Below, piece by piece: positions 24,280 to 38,000 of a DNA stretch of 64,000 bases. How positions within the stretch are numbered: position 1 is the first letter of the stretch; the number at the start of each line of letters is the position of its first letter. The notes under the pieces were generated by a model, which was not told the origin of the DNA, made no database searches, and was given only the letters and a program-made list of their open reading frames with translations. The position numbers were made by a program, and so were the translations under genes. Source of the stretch: Chrysoperla carnea. Taxonomy: Eukaryota; Arthropoda; Insecta; Neuroptera; Chrysopidae. The stretch lies in NCBI RefSeq assembly GCF_905475395.1, contig NC_058338.1:77511435-77575434 (forward strand). Direction: 5' to 3'.

Positions 24280-26666
24280 TGTTTAATATAATTAATTTTC
24301 AACTTGAGCCTTATTATACTTTTATTCGATGACCATTTTGATTATAAAATGATTAAATAAATCACCATAGACATTCTGAATACTATGTTATTCGTCAATA
24401 ATTAGAAGTTTAGGGAGATTTATTTAAATCAAAATGATTAGGCCAATGAATACAACTTTGTCAAAAAGTGATTAAAAATTAAAATAGTATCTACCTTTGG
24501 TTGTAAGATATTGAATTGAATTTTTGTATATTTTTATTGTTAAATAAAGAAATAATTATTTTAATCGGGGTGGTTTCATTTATTTACCTCTATTAGATTA
24601 GAGCTTTAAATTTGGAAGCATTTATTTAAGGCATCATGGATAAGAAATTTTGTAAGTAAGGTTTTTACAACGCACTACCAGGTAAAGTTCAGCTCAAAAT
24701 AAGTCAATTTAGCAAAACATACTTTATTATAAAGTTGTTCAATATGCTAAACAATCCCGAATTCGAAATTACACAGTTATAACAGTCGCAAAAAATTCAT
24801 ATAAAAATTATGATTAATATAAATTCATTGGCGTATAATGTGGGAAATTTAAAGGAAATAAAGGATTTTGAGTATGATATTTATATGTAACTTATATTCT
24901 TCAAAAAAGGTATCTCCTTGTCTGATTTACTCTAGTTCAATTGTTCCAGATATTCATTAAATTTAAGAATATTGATTGAAATAACAATTACTTTTTCCCT
25001 AATAATAAGTAAATAAATTATTGATGCGCAGACATCCATATAACTCAATTTTGATAATATTAAGACAGTCAACTGTGAAATGAAATATATCAAGGTAGAC
25101 TAAGTTTAGCCCCAAAATTGTAACGCTTAAAAATATTGATGCTACGAACAAAATTTTGGTATTCGAACCGTGCGTGAGTATTATTGGAGGCGTTTCCATG
25201 GTAACGATACACTACTTTAATTATAGAACTGTATGGATGCATATATAATTGTATGGATTGCATTTATGACTTACATTGAAAATTTAATATTATTATCTAA
25301 CAAATTTAAATAAATAATTACGATAATTTACATTTGAAAAATAATATTTGTGCAATTTGATTTCTTATTTTCACAATTTTTAATGCATTAAGTTTATAAT
25401 TAGTGTTTTTCAATAATTTTTATTTGACATTTTATACCATAAACATGTAAAGAATTGCAAATTAGTCATAACAGTCTACTTTATCGCCAAAATTTTTCGC
25501 TGGCATCAATTTAATTGTCCCTACCATGACTACGCACACAACGTATAGGTGTTCTTATGATTTTATAATCACTTAATTAGTCCATTTTAGGTTGTATGTC
25601 TGTCTGTCCGTCTGACAACACGATCACTCAAAAACAAAAAAGTTATCAAGTTGAAATTTTTACAGCGTGCTCAGGACGTAAAAAGTGAGGTCTAGTTCGT
25701 AAATGAGCAACATGGGTCAATTGTGTCTTGAGTTCGTAGGACCCATCTATCTTGTAAACCGTTAGAGATACAACACAAGTTTAAATTTAAGAAATGTTAC
25801 TTATAAAAAAATTTACAACTTTTGCTCGAAACATTTGTTCGAAAACATCACAATAATATATATCCCGTGAGGGTGCAAATTATATAATATGTATGTACCT
25901 ATTATATGGGAATATCAATTACATGTGTGTGTGTGATATGTATGTATGTGTGGCTATCTTTCTCTACTTACATGATGTACAAAAACAAACGATTGCTTCA
26001 TCAACACTGTCTATACATGGTATTTAAACAATTAACTCAGCCAATTGTTTGTTTTCACTTGTTTTTATTTTCGTTTTAATCAGAGACTATATCAGTAAAT
26101 ATATTCTCTGGTTTTTATGGAGCTCATTAAAACAAAAACTTCGGAGCTCATTAAAATCTAGACCAGCTCAAATCTTAACAATAATGAACCCCGACTGTTA
26201 ACTTTTTTTCAGATTTTATTTAACACAGTCGAGTTTTTGTAATTTTTTCTTTCATAATCTGGCAGTTATATAATCTTTACAAGCAAACATATAATAGTAC
26301 CTTTCTTAGACTGTATATGTTCTCTCTCATACTCATGGATGTAGCATGCGAAATGATTCAAACGAATTAATATACTGTTTATACTAATTGTAAAAAAGGG
26401 AAAAAGGATTTTTAAATATTTAATAAGAACTTATTTTATGTTTTTTCTTATCGTAGATTACATAGAAATTAATATTTTTTTATTTACAAAAATAAAACAA
26501 TCAACTGTGATTTAAATTAATATTCTTTACAAATTAATAAATAAATACATTTATGAGTTAATTTAATATATTATGCAAAACTCAGTAAAATAAGTTTTTT
26601 GGAAGAATTTTCTTCATAAGACTTTCTTTTTTTTCGAATTTCCATGTACCTACACAAAATAATAAT
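24280..26666. other. Intergenic spacer with one repeat copy
   Basis: It holds 3' flanks of two converging genes. Apart from the repeat at 25079-26075 I see only AT-rich sequence and no coding frame worth listing. Confidence 0.5.
25079..26075 (+). repeat. 550-bp repeat family, copy with internal insertion
   Basis: The head (caaggtagactaagttta, gtaacgcttaaaaatattga, acaaaattttggtat) lies at 25090-25170. The body resumes near 25540 with gtataggtgttcttat, tgtctgtctgtccgtctg and the rest of the family up to gttttcacttg at about 26060. Roughly 350 bp of foreign AT-rich sequence separates the two, so something inserted into this copy. Confidence 0.7.
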
Positions 26667-29600
26667 TTATGGACCATATAATAATTGTTTTAATGATTCC
26701 TCATTAATTGTTTGTAACGAATCATTGTGTAGCTCATCATTCGATGGGACATTCTTATTCTCAATAAGTTCATTATTATTACAACATAAAAATAAATTTG
26801 TATGATCATCAGAATCCATGTGCTGTTTCTCTCCAACTATATCTTGTGTTGGTGTATTTGACAAACATAACTGTTGCAACTTTTCCGATGGTGATAGCAC
26901 ATTCATTGGTGACATAACTAATGAAAAAAAATCAGTATTTTTTATCACTTCCAAATGATTTTGTGTATCATTATTCGTATTCTCATCATCTGTTGTTTCA
27001 ACATGTTTATTATCATCTAGAAATATATCTGAATGTTCTGTTGTTTCGTTTATAGAATTTTCGGTTTTTAAATTTGTTGGAATTGATGGTGATGTTCGCA
27101 TGGCTAGATTATCATAATTTATTGATTCGGATAATGTTGAGGCAGGATGGTTCGATGGTGAAGGATTTTCAATAATTTGTGTAGATAACGGATCATTTTC
27201 ACTTCGCACAACTGTTCCAGGTGGCTGTGAAGGACATTTATGTGTTCGTTGACTGACCTGTAATTTTTAATCAACAAATTTAATACGTATTAAGGGGCTG
27301 TACTTAAATTATATAGCGCAATTAGAACGACTTTTCAACCCCTACCCCCCTACATAACAAATTATTGAAACCCCCCATCCCCCTGTTTTGTACGTAATTT
27401 TTTTCTTCTTTGAATTTTAAATTATTATGGTTTAAAAAGATTTGTGTGTTTTAAGTAATCTCTTAATACCAAAAACGGCCGCAAAGCGCTACTTTCAAAA
27501 TAGTAAAAGCTAGCTACAATCAAATCAAGAGCGAGAAGTTTAATTAAAATTTTTCTTTAAATCATCCAAGTTTTATTTATTTATTTCGATAATTATGTAC
27601 AATCGTTGAAAGACCCCCCTCTCCCGTACAATAACAAATAGTAACATTATAATTTGACCCCTCTCCCCCTAAATTTGTTACGTAATCTAAATACAGCCCC
27701 TAACAATAAAGAAAAATTATAAAAACATTTTTAAAACTCGGTTGACAAAAATTTAACTGCCAAATTCAATGATCAGGTTTTGTTTAAATTATTAAACATA
27801 ATCTTAAAATTTCCCATTTTTTACAAAATGCCAACATGATTATTGTTTTTAGTGAAAACACGTCGATTAAGATATCGAAGAGGAAATTAAAAAATGGTAC
27901 TTAGAGAATTTTAAGTTTACCCTTCACCTTCAGCCACCCCAACTTTGAAATTTCAAATGGCACTTCCTACTTGTTATACATCATTCGAATGGGCATAAAA
28001 TTCTCTATTCACCATGATAAAAAATGAAATCGATCGATTGTTTCTCAAGAAAGACTACACAGAGGATGGAAGGAAGAAGATGGAAGGATCCACCCTTAAT
28101 TACTCTTGATCTGATATGATTATTGTTTTGAGTGAAAACATGTCGATTTAGGTATCGACGGAAAGTTCAAAATGTGTACCTAGAAAATTTTGAGTTTCAT
28201 TCCTTCTCCCCCACCCACTCCAACTTTGAAATTTCAAATGGCACTTCCTACTTTGTGATACCTCATTTGAAAGGGCATAAAATTCTCTCTTTAATCATGA
28301 TTAAAAAAAGATGAAATCGATCGATTGATTCTTAAAACTATCCAGAAGATTGAATTCATACAATCGATCTCCTAGTTCCAAGCAGACAAAATCTATTATG
28401 TTTTGCATGTTAGAGTTCTCGTGTTCTGGGGTAGTGTACTACAATGAAATTTTTTTCTTTCTTAATTTAAAAACCAAATAGTAGTTAAAGTTTACCTTAT
28501 AACGAAATTTTTTTCCGCACGCAGTACAATGGTATGGCATTGCTCCAGTATGAATTCGTCTATGTACTAAACATGAAACCCGTTGTCGAAAACATTTCCC
28601 TAAAAATATAATACAATTTAGCGGAAATATCACTTTTCCCACTCCTGAAAGCATTGAACTAGTGTAATAAATGACACACATTTTACATACCACAAATCTC
28701 ACATGAAAAAGGACGCTCTCCAGAATGTATTCGTTCATGATTATGTAATGTAGATAGTTCTTTAAAAGCTCTACCACATTGCCCACAAACATGTGGTTTA
28801 TCTGAACTATGGTATAGCATATGTTTATGATAAGATTGTTGAAATGTAAAGGATTTGTTACATTGGTTACAATTATACGGCATTTCTCCTGAAACAAATA
28901 CAAACACAATAAAATTTACAGCCTGAAGCAATGTTTTTTTATATTTTACTCTGTTTTCATTTTTACAAAAACGCACATACATATATTAATAACTTTATCC
29001 CATTCAAATCTTTAGTACAGGTCCGAGCGAACGAAAGGAGGGTCAACCGTGGGTATTTCGGAAAAATACTCACGCTTTCTTGCCAAAAACTTAAATAAAA
29101 TTTTAAACCTTTTTTAAACTGTCAAAAACGCGGGCATCCAATTTGGTGACGTAATATCGGTATCATTATACGAAATAACACAAATAAGTTTGACAGATAT
29201 ATTCATAGACATATGATTATAATAAATATAAGTACTTATTATCTATGGATATATTATACCTAGCTGTCTACACTGAACTAACTGAAGGTCTATGGCTCAT
29301 ACCGATATGACATCAAAGCAGGGCTTGCTCGCGTTTTAGGTCACATGACAAACAGTTTAAAAATTACGATTTTTAATTTGAATATTTTAAAAGAAAAATG
29401 TGCTTTTATGACTCGTAATCAGAATATTTAAGTATATTTTTACATAAATTTTAACTTTTTTCAAATTTCATAATTTGTTTTTGACTAACTATAATACCCT
29501 ATTATTCAGCTTTCGATATTTCGAACACCAAGACAGATATCGAAAATTTTTATTCTTATTTTTGCCTACATTCATGAAGTTATAACAAAATTCATCATCA

Positions 29601-30562
29601 AAGTTGAAAATAAGGTACAAATAATTTCAACCCTAAATCAAAAATTGCCTTGGTGCTCGTACTAAATTAAAATAAAACAAAAAAACGAGCGAACACTGCC
29701 ATTTACCTGTATGTAAACGTTTATGTTTTTTTAAAAAATACTTTGTTGTAAACATTTTCGAACAAACATCACACTCCCATTGTTTATTATCATGTGTTCT
29801 TAAATGTACATTTAATTGTTGCTGCTTAAAAAACGTTTTATTACATATATTACAATTTAATGATGACGTCATGTTGCTTGTTGCTGTTATTGATGTATCT
29901 TTATTATCTGCGTCAGTAAGAATCATCAACGGTGACGTCACCAAATCATTATTATTCTCATGATGATTTCGTAAATTTGTAAAACCAAAATGTGCAACAC
30001 GTAAATGTATCATTAAACTGCCTTTCATACGAAATTTTTTTGTACACAAATGACATGGCAATATTGTATCACCATTTTGATTAATTTCGATATTCGAATG
30101 AACTAAATTTTTATGCATATCAACAATTTTACGATCATTAAATTTAAAACCACAAACATCACATGCAAATAATTTTGGGATTTCAATTTTTTTAAACATT
30201 TTTTTCGTAATTTTTTTCTCATCAAAATTATTATCACATATTAAAAAATTCTTCGGTACTGTGGCAGTAGTATTCGATGGTGCGGATATTATATAATTTG
30301 GTACAGCGGTCGTTGTGGAAAATTCATTAAAGATTTTCAATGGTTTTTCTTGTATTAATCCATGTAAATGTCCAAACATGTGTATGGTTAATTTATCTAA
30401 ACCCAAAAATAATTCAGAACATACAGGGCATGATAAATGACGCGTTGCAACACTCACTAACGCTAAACGTAACGAATCCGAATTTGAAAATGCTGGTTGT
30501 GAACACAAAGGGCATGGAATTATATTCGAACACATTTTTTTTGATTTTGTTACATTTATCAC
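26667..30562 (-). CDS. C2H2 zinc-finger protein, 582 aa, target unknown
   Basis: Probable nuclear DNA-binding regulator. Four exons (30562-29707, 28888-28691, 28599-28496, 27257-26667) join in phase to 582 residues. Exon 1 encodes an N-terminal CPLC/CPVC finger, then spaced fingers CDVCGFKF, CHLCTKKF, CNICNKTF and CDVCSKMF. Exons 2-3 add CNQCNKSF, CGQCGRAF and CEICGKCF with linkers such as HSGERPF. A last half-finger, CTACGKKFRYK then VSQRTHKC, is split over the exon 3/4 junction and lacks a normal second histidine. The C-terminal 190 residues are rich in Asn, Asp, Ser and Thr and look disordered. There is no ZAD, so it is not a member of the cluster at 45-62 kb. I cannot name the orthologue. 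The start could also be the second Met (30535). Introns 1 and 3 hold repeats. Confidence 0.85.
27293..27706. mobile_element. MITE in intron 3 of the zinc-finger gene
   Basis: The left end aaggggctgtacttaaatta is mirrored at the right end by atctaaatacagcccct. C-rich blocks (ccccctac, ccctctcccc) sit just inside both ends. Non-coding, about 415 bp. The inner phrase resembling 'ttacgtaa' is shared with the element at 31812-32293, suggesting one superfamily. Confidence 0.7.
27836..28340. repeat. Two diverged tandem copies of a unit of about 280 bp
   Basis: Both copies run gattattgttttagtgaaaa, then cgattaggtatcga-like sequence, ccaactttgaaatttcaaat, ggcacttcctac, gggcataaaattctc and gaaatcgatcgattg. 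Copy 1 begins near 27836 and copy 2 near 28117. Non-coding, inside intron 3 of the minus-strand zinc-finger gene. Confidence 0.75.
29061..29502 (+). repeat. Interspersed repeat shared with 60.4-60.8 kb
   Basis: About 430 bp shared with gene D intron 5 in the same strand orientation: aaaccttttttaaactgtca, aaaacgcgggcatccaat, agtttgacagatatattcat, agctgtctacactgaactaa and atgtgcttttatgactcg. There is no open frame and I cannot see terminal inverted repeats. Confidence 0.75.
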
Positions 30563-31044
30563 TAAAATTTTTCTAATAATATTTCTTTAAAAACAAACTT
30601 TGATATAAAAATGTAATGTTCTAGTTTGAATGGCCATTGGCACACTATACGAACATCAGTGTCCAAAAATAGCCCTCGTTTAATAGTGAACCTCACCTAT
30701 TTATGTTTCAACGATGTAAACATTGTTTTTAGTTGTGGGTAGGATTTATAAATAAAATTTTATTTGATCGCATCTATTTGTCTGGTCATTTTTTTGTACG
30801 AATTTTAAAAATAATTTTGAATGTTAGATTTACTTTATAACGTCATATATCTCATTGCCATTATGTATATTGACAAAGAGCATGCAGTTTTGTAATAATC
30901 GAATCACAACAAAAAATCTTTGGATTTTAATTATACCTCACCAAGGCGAGTGTAGATGATTAATTCGTAAACGTAAAAAAAATTTTGAATTCATTACATA
31001 TTCTCGTTCTAACGAAATTTTTTTCCTTTCTCCTTTCCTTTTTA

Positions 31045-31572
31045 TACCATGTACCCAAATTTGTAACGCTTAGAAATATTGATAATAAAAACAAAATTTT
31101 GGTATAGGTAAAATAAAATCACTTCATTAGTCCAGTTCCGGTTGTCTATGTTTATCTGTCTGTCTGTCCGCCTGTAAACACGATAACTCAAAAACGAAAA
31201 GAGATATTAAGCTGAATATTTTTATTGCGTTCTTAGGTGCAAAAAGTGAGGCCGAGTTCGTAAATGAGCAACATAAGTCAATTGGAACTTGGATCCGTAG
31301 GACTCATCTTGAAAACCGTTAGAAATATAACAAAACTATAAATGTAAAAAATGTTCTTTATAAAAAAAATAAACAATTAGGCTCAAATTATATAGTACGT
31401 GTTACATGGGAATATCAGTGTGTGTGACAGCTATGTATGTGCAGCTATCTAAGAGTGGCTATCTTTTCTACTTACATGACATAAGAAAACAAACGATTGC
31501 GTAATCAACACTGTCTAGGCATGGTATTTCAACAATTAACTCAGTCAATTGTTTGTTTTCACTTGCTTTATA
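31045..31572 (+). repeat. 550-bp repeat family, near-complete copy
   Basis: It runs from tataccatgtacccaa through gtaacgcttagaaatattga, gtctgtctgtccgcctg, aaaaagtgaggccgagttcg, catgacataagaaaac and tggtatttcaacaatta to gttttcacttg. It is the best copy for defining the family's ends on the plus strand. Confidence 0.8.
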
Positions 31573-31811
31573 TAACAGATAATTAAGAGCCGTTACAAAA
31601 AGGTACTATGAACTTTTCAGTGGATCTTCGATTTCTTGAAATAAACATGAAAATCTAGTAAATTTCAGAGGTATCGATTGAAAAAATGACGCCAGGATAT
31701 AACAGCTCTCGCATTCGATTTTAGTCTTTACCTCTGAAACTACTCGTATAATTGTTAAACGAGCCTTGGGCAATTTTCTCAAGATACCCCTTCGAGATAA
31801 TCGAAAGACGA

Positions 31812-32293
31812 GTTAGGCAGCGTTCTATTATTACGTAACGTTTTCTGGCAATTTTTTTGCTCCCCCCCTGCCCCATCGTAACAATTTGGGACTGACCCCC
31901 CCTGTCCATAACTTGTTACATCACATTATTAACGTGTTTATTGTAAAATCCGGTGCACCTTTTTGGGTGCACCGGATTTATCACTTGTTATCACACAAAA
32001 ATTGTATATATAAATGATGATGACTTTACCTTAAAATTGACATAGACTCGGTCCAAAAAAAAAGTGTTTCTGCGCCGGTGCCAGTTACTTTTGTATTAAT
32101 TAATATAAATTTTAGTTTTATCGAAAAAAAATAAATAAATACAAACCAAAAATTACTTAATAAGAAATAATTAGTTATAAAGTTACGTAACAATATATTT
32201 TGGGCCCTCCTTAGTAAGCATAACACAGAGTAACGTTCGATTGAAACCCACCCCCGGGTTAATATGTTACGTAATACTTGAACGTTCCCTTAC
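31812..32293. mobile_element. MITE with acgttc..attacgtaac ends
   Basis: The left end (gcgttctattattacgtaac) is mirrored at the right end (gttacgtaatacttgaacgt). C/G-rich blocks lie just inside each end, as in the element at 27293-27706. About 480 bp, with no transposase. Confidence 0.7.
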
Positions 32294-33837
32294 GAGAAAC
32301 TTCGTAAATATAAAAATTTTGACTCAAAACTACAGAAATCGAATCTATTTAACAATTGAGTTGGTAGTTTTTGGGAAATCGATTAAAATTTTATAAGAAA
32401 TGCTTTTATTTCGAAGCGATTATGGGTATGTATTTCGAAAAATACTCACTAATTTTAATGTGAGCTAGATGTTTATGGTTTTGGGTTCTACTCACCCTAA
32501 ATAATCAAAGGGTTCGAAATCTGATCCATTTTATTATTACTCTAATTTACTGAAGAAATTACTCTGGGATATCACTCCCCCTTGAAGATTTTGATCGATA
32601 TCTCGTCCAATCGTTTAAAGAGACATGATTTTAATACTCTTTTGGTCAAAATTACTCCAGAAAATTATTTTTATTCTCTAAATCAGAGACAAAAATTTAG
32701 AAAATAATCGAATTTTTGCAATGTTTTTAAGGGATTTTGAAAATCGGGAAAATTAAGAGAAAAATTTATGGTCCAAAATAACGAAAATCAGGTTCATTTA
32801 ATGATAAATAGATTATATTTTTTTAAAATTCACCTAAAATCCTGTATGAAATATTTTAATTTCGAAGCTAGTGTGGGTATATCTCGAAAAATACTTCAAG
32901 TGAGCTGAATGTATTTATTATTATTATTTTTTTTCCTAATTACTTTGAATAATATATTTAAGAATAATATATTCCCTCTAAAAATATTTGTTTAAAAAGT
33001 TTTCCGTAAATTCAAAAATGCGCTTGATATTTGAAAGAGATATCATCTAAAATTATAGGCCAAGGAAATATACAAATTTAATTTCCTTTATTGATTTTTA
33101 TTGAACTTTAAAGGGGTGAATTATCGATTGCGTGAATGTAATCACTCCTTCACCTCCCTGTAAAGTATCGTAACCATAGCAAGCGATGTATGTAACCGTT
33201 ACAATATAAATAAACAAAATTTATTGATTTGTTGATATTTTTTATTATTTATCATGCATTAGACATTTGTAGTTTTTTTGCTAAAACTAGATGATTGCGG
33301 ATTATTTTTTGAATTTGATTTTATGTACGATTGATTTACACATCTACTTTTATTATTAGTTACAACAGGTTAGTAAAAAAATGTTTTAACAAACTTTTAT
33401 CGAAATACCTACCACCAAAACTGAATATGGATATAAATAACACAATTTTGTTGAATATGTTATGTGAAAAACACTTTAATTTTCGTAGTAATATCCGAAA
33501 CATGTCGCATTATAAAATATAATAAAGTGGTTAAGCGAAAATTAAAGTGTTTAAATTTATTTATTCACATAAGATAATTAATATTATGAAATTCCACAAA
33601 TTAAAGCTCTCTATCATGAAAAATTTGTCGTTATTTCATTCGAAAATTATCTAAATCGGTAAATCTCCTACTAAGAATGGATTTGTATTTTAGCCGTAAA
33701 ATTTATTTGCACCGACTTCAAAACGTAATTTCTCTCAAAAAATTATTGATAGAAGTATTTGAGTTACTTTTTAAATTATATTTTAATTTTTTTGAGCATT
33801 TTTAATATCTTTGTTTTACATACTAATATTGATAAAT

Positions 33838-34640
33838 GATAAGTATCCCGGTAGTCTAAATTGAAACTACTGAAAACGGGTCCATTTCCTGTTTTAATTA
33901 GTAGGACTTATTATCGCCAATTGCAACTACCAGTTATCTTATTTGAATTTGTATATTTTTATTATCCAACTGATAAGCACAAGTATTGCCATTTGGTAAT
34001 ATTAAATTGAAAATACTGAAAACATTCTTTCTGTTTTATAGTACAATAAATAAGCCGGAAAATACCATCAAATGTGGAAAAGTGGTGGAACAGCTCCGAT
34101 TTCAAAAATTTTTTGTGTACGTGTTCCTTAAGCCTCTAGGAACATTCAGCTACACTAACCTTCTCATTACAAAAAAAAACTGAGAAAATTAGGGTAGTTT
34201 TCCCATCCCCAAAACACTCCAAATAGTAATAGTGAAAACAAATCAATATTTTACATCAAAAATCCTCTCCCGATGGTTTTTGAGGTCGTTGATCATGAAA
34301 TCAAGGTTAAAAATCAACTGAATATGTTGCAACCCCATTAAAACTACCCTTGAAGTGACAGAGACAAAAAATTTATTAAATTCAAAATTTTGCCTCAGAA
34401 ATTGTCTCTTGTGGTGCTTTTATGTTCGCTGATGTTCACAAATTCAAGGTTAAAAAGCAATTGAGGATGGTTTCAACCCCATTAAACCTACCCCTAGAAG
34501 TGTCAATGATAAAAAAAAAAATTAGAAATTCTCAATTTCAAAAATTTTTGAAATCGGATCTGCTCCACCACTTTTCCACATTTTCCGGCTTATTAAATGT
34601 ACTATTAATTTGTGCGATTTATTATCGCCAGTTGGCGGGG
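33838..34640 (+). repeat. Interspersed repeat, copy 2, split by an insertion
   Basis: It has the phrases of the repeat at 4140-4400 (gtctaaattgaaactactga, ttattatcgccaattg). Near 34040 the copy is interrupted by the inverted-repeat element listed next and resumes at 34604 with gatttattatcgccagttgg. Confidence 0.6.
34040..34603. mobile_element. Inverted-repeat element nested in a repeat
   Basis: The left end agtacaataaataagccgga and the right end ccggcttattaaatgtact are inverted copies. The arms extend over gtggaaaagtggtgga and ccgatttcaaaaattttt for about 65 bp. The interior contains 'ctaggaacattcagc', related to the arms of the foldback at 16911-17086. Its host repeat is continuous on either side, which shows it inserted later. 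Confidence 0.8.
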
Positions 34641-35006
34641 TAAATAAAATACATGTAATTAGTAACATATTACAAAAATTCGTAGATCTATATTATGTGG
34701 AATAAAACCCTCCTCGATTTTTGGAAACTAATGGTTTTGTAAAAAATAATTGTCGGTGTGATTTTTGATAGGACTCCTCCTTAAGCAGCCATTTTTTTAT
34801 TATTAGTAAATCTACGTGGGGCCCCAACGAGAGCCTTTTGACATTTTATTTTAGGATGGAGGATTCTATAGGCGGCGACCTAGGCTGCCTCAAAGGTAAA
34901 TCCGGCACTGAACAAAGAACATTGAAATCTATGCAGACTAAATCACCGACAAAATATAAATCCTGAAATTGAACTTTCATACACTTTTTTTGTAGAAAAC
35001 GTAAAA

Positions 35007-38000
35007 ATGGCGCAAACAAGCGCAGCCAATTCAAGTACAATGATCATGAATGATGTATTATCTGAACTCGGTTGGAATACTGGCGTACATTTACCAATTG
35101 CAACAATTGAAAATCAACAGTTACAAAGAGAATTGGAACGTTTAATACATGCACGCGCTGCAGCCAATACACATTTATTACAAACTCGAAATAAACGGCA
35201 AGAGCTTGAAAATCATAGCAAACATTTATCACAAGAACAACTTGAAATATCATCATTGTTAACCACACAACGAAGTACAAAACAAGCTGAAAATGATCAA
35301 TTGGTTGTATTAGATTTGGAACATAGTAAATTATCACAAGATATTAAAGAGGTAACTTTATTATCATATTCTCCCTTAAAATTATTATTTGCCGTATAGA
35401 AAAAAAAACAGGGATATTTTTTGCTCCAACTTAGATAAAAGACGAGAAAAGTAATTTTTCGGAAACTTTTCGTTTAATTTCAAAATTAGCCTTATCTTCG
35501 TGTCATATTGTGTTTTATTTTCGTTTTTTATATTTAGCTATCTTTTTGACAATTAAATGAGGATTTATATTTTTTGCGCCAAAATTACCCAATATTGCGA
35601 AGTATCGTCTAATTCCGAAACAAAAATTTTTGTGTGATTTTATCGATTTTTTGTCTCCAATTTGGATAAAAATATTTTTCAAGAGTAAATTAGGCCCAAG
35701 GATTCTGTCTGAAAACCCAAATAATATGAACACTCAGCTTATTTGACGATTAGAGGAGTATTTTTCGTAATGTATTCTGAATCGATTCGAAGAAGCTTTT
35801 CGACCAGGATTTTAAATGACGTCCCAAAAGTTACTCAATCGTTATATAAACCCGATTTTTGTATTTTTTGAGTCAAGTTTCATCAAATTCATAATTTAAA
35901 AAAATTTTGTTATTTTTTCGATTTTTTCAAAGGGGTGAAAAAATTGCAAAAATCGATAGGAAATTATTGGCCAGGTATTTGGTAAAAAAATCATTCTCTA
36001 GATTAGTTTTGGACCAAAAAGTTCCAAAATCTTGGCCATTTTACAATTGGGCGGGCAGTTGTTCAGATTTCATTTGATATTTCAGGAACTTGTAATTCAA
36101 TTATAAAATCAACCAGATTTTCATGTCTTTGGATTATTTAGAAGTATCATTTGATGATTAGATCACTACCTTTCGATATAGCTCCAGAATCGATCCGAAA
36201 TCAAAGTTTTTGTGCAGAGTTTTAAGTGAAATCTCAAAAATCACTCATTCAAACGTTAAACAAAGCTGATTTTTGTATGTTTTGAGTAAAAATTACCTCA
36301 TATATAAAGTTTCACGGAATTCTAAAATAAAATTTTTTTTAAATGGTGTCTATTTAACGATTTGACGTGGATTTGGCCGAAAATTGTATAAAAATGGCGA
36401 GTACAACGAAGCAATTTCAGAAACTTTTCCTTCAATTATTACTGGGACTTCGCGCAGGGCATGCAACAGAACAAAGTGTTTATGGCCACAGCTAGGGCAT
36501 TCGACTATGTTCGCCCGAAACTTACTATAACACGGTTGAGAAGGGTGGTGGGGCTTTTGACAAGACACTGTCGATTAAACTACCACCTTCTTATCATGAA
36601 GATCTCTGATGACCCCACTTGAAGGGCCTGTATGTAGGACAACGAAACCTCCATACATGTTGTTTGCACCTACAGAAACCTGCAGGGCGTCAGGTTTAGA
36701 ATATTTAAGTCCAAAGCCTTGAATCCAACAATGATGGGAGCAATCCCGATGGAGAAGTTTGGGTCTTTCTACGTGGCGTCTGGCAACAAAAGAATCTTGT
36801 AGCTTCATTTGCTTAAAATTGCATCTCTTGTCTGGAGATATCTTGCCTTCGGGTTACAGGTTTTTCTCAAGGAAGACACTGAGGACTCCTTGGTCTAAGT
36901 GCAAGGGAAACATTTGCGGTTCTGCTTTTATGTATTGCTATTATTTCCTTCAATTGCAAAATGAACTAGATTTCGAGTTCGACATTCACGATATTTCGAG
37001 ACCATACTAAAATCGTAATACATTTGTTTGTTCTAGTTTAAAAGAAAAGAAAAAGATATAGGTGATCGTGAAAATAATTTACGAAGTACATTATGTAATT
37101 TATTCAAACGTTTAGAAGATTTGAAAAAAACTGTATCGTATGATACAGATGCAATTCGATTATGGGAAGATTCATTATTAAAAACAGAAGAAGACAATGC
37201 CATTATAAAAAAATTTTCAGAACAAGATCAAAATAAGGCAAAAGAATTAGAATTAAAACGACAAAAATTACATAAAGAATTAGATTTAAGGCAACGTACA
37301 TTAGATAAATTATTAAATGAAACGAATGGTATTGAAGTGGCCTTAAATAAATCACATCAAATGTATTTGGATGCAAAAAAGGATCGAACTAATTTATTAA
37401 ATCAATGGCATGAAACTGTGCAGCATTTAAGACAGCGTCATAAAGATATGCATTTTATCAATATGGTATGTAGGTAATATTGGTTTGAATAGACGGGTCC
37501 CGAAATTTTAATAGTTAAAAATCTACAACTTTACGTTGAGAAACTGCTCGTTTAAGAATTTAAGTAACAGAATGTCTAATTTTGATTCACATTTTTTAAT
37601 GTGACATGGCGTAGGGGAAAGTGGCCTATAATGATTCCCCTAAGAAAAAATGTAATTTATAGCCAAACTATTCGACATATGTCGAAATATTTTTATATCA
37701 CCATAGGCCATCTATTGATAAATATACTAAATGACTTTAATGGTTCACTTAAAACAATGAGACATCATTTTACCCTGAGGGATCATTATACACCACTTTC
37801 CCCTACCAACTTAATTTTTGTATAATCAAGCTTTTTAACTGCCCGGTAAGCTGTTGCTTTGTTCTCCTCTATATATTTTCTCGAATTTAATTTCTAAACA
37901 TTAAAGAAATAATGATAGAATATTATAGGAAATCGAAAGATTACGTGGAACTTTAGCAAAAAAAATTGAAGATACTGAAGAGCAAAATACATTCTATGTG

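Larger units (their letters stand above)
30563..35006. other. Repeat-rich spacer between zinc-finger gene and CCDC39
   Basis: Both flanking genes are transcribed away from this spacer, so promoters should lie at its two ends. It holds a 550-bp family copy, a MITE, and a repeat split by a foldback element (listed separately). Between 32.3 and 33.1 kb there are loosely repeated phrases (tttcgaagc, gggtatgtatttcgaaaa). No coding frame is recognisable. Confidence 0.5.
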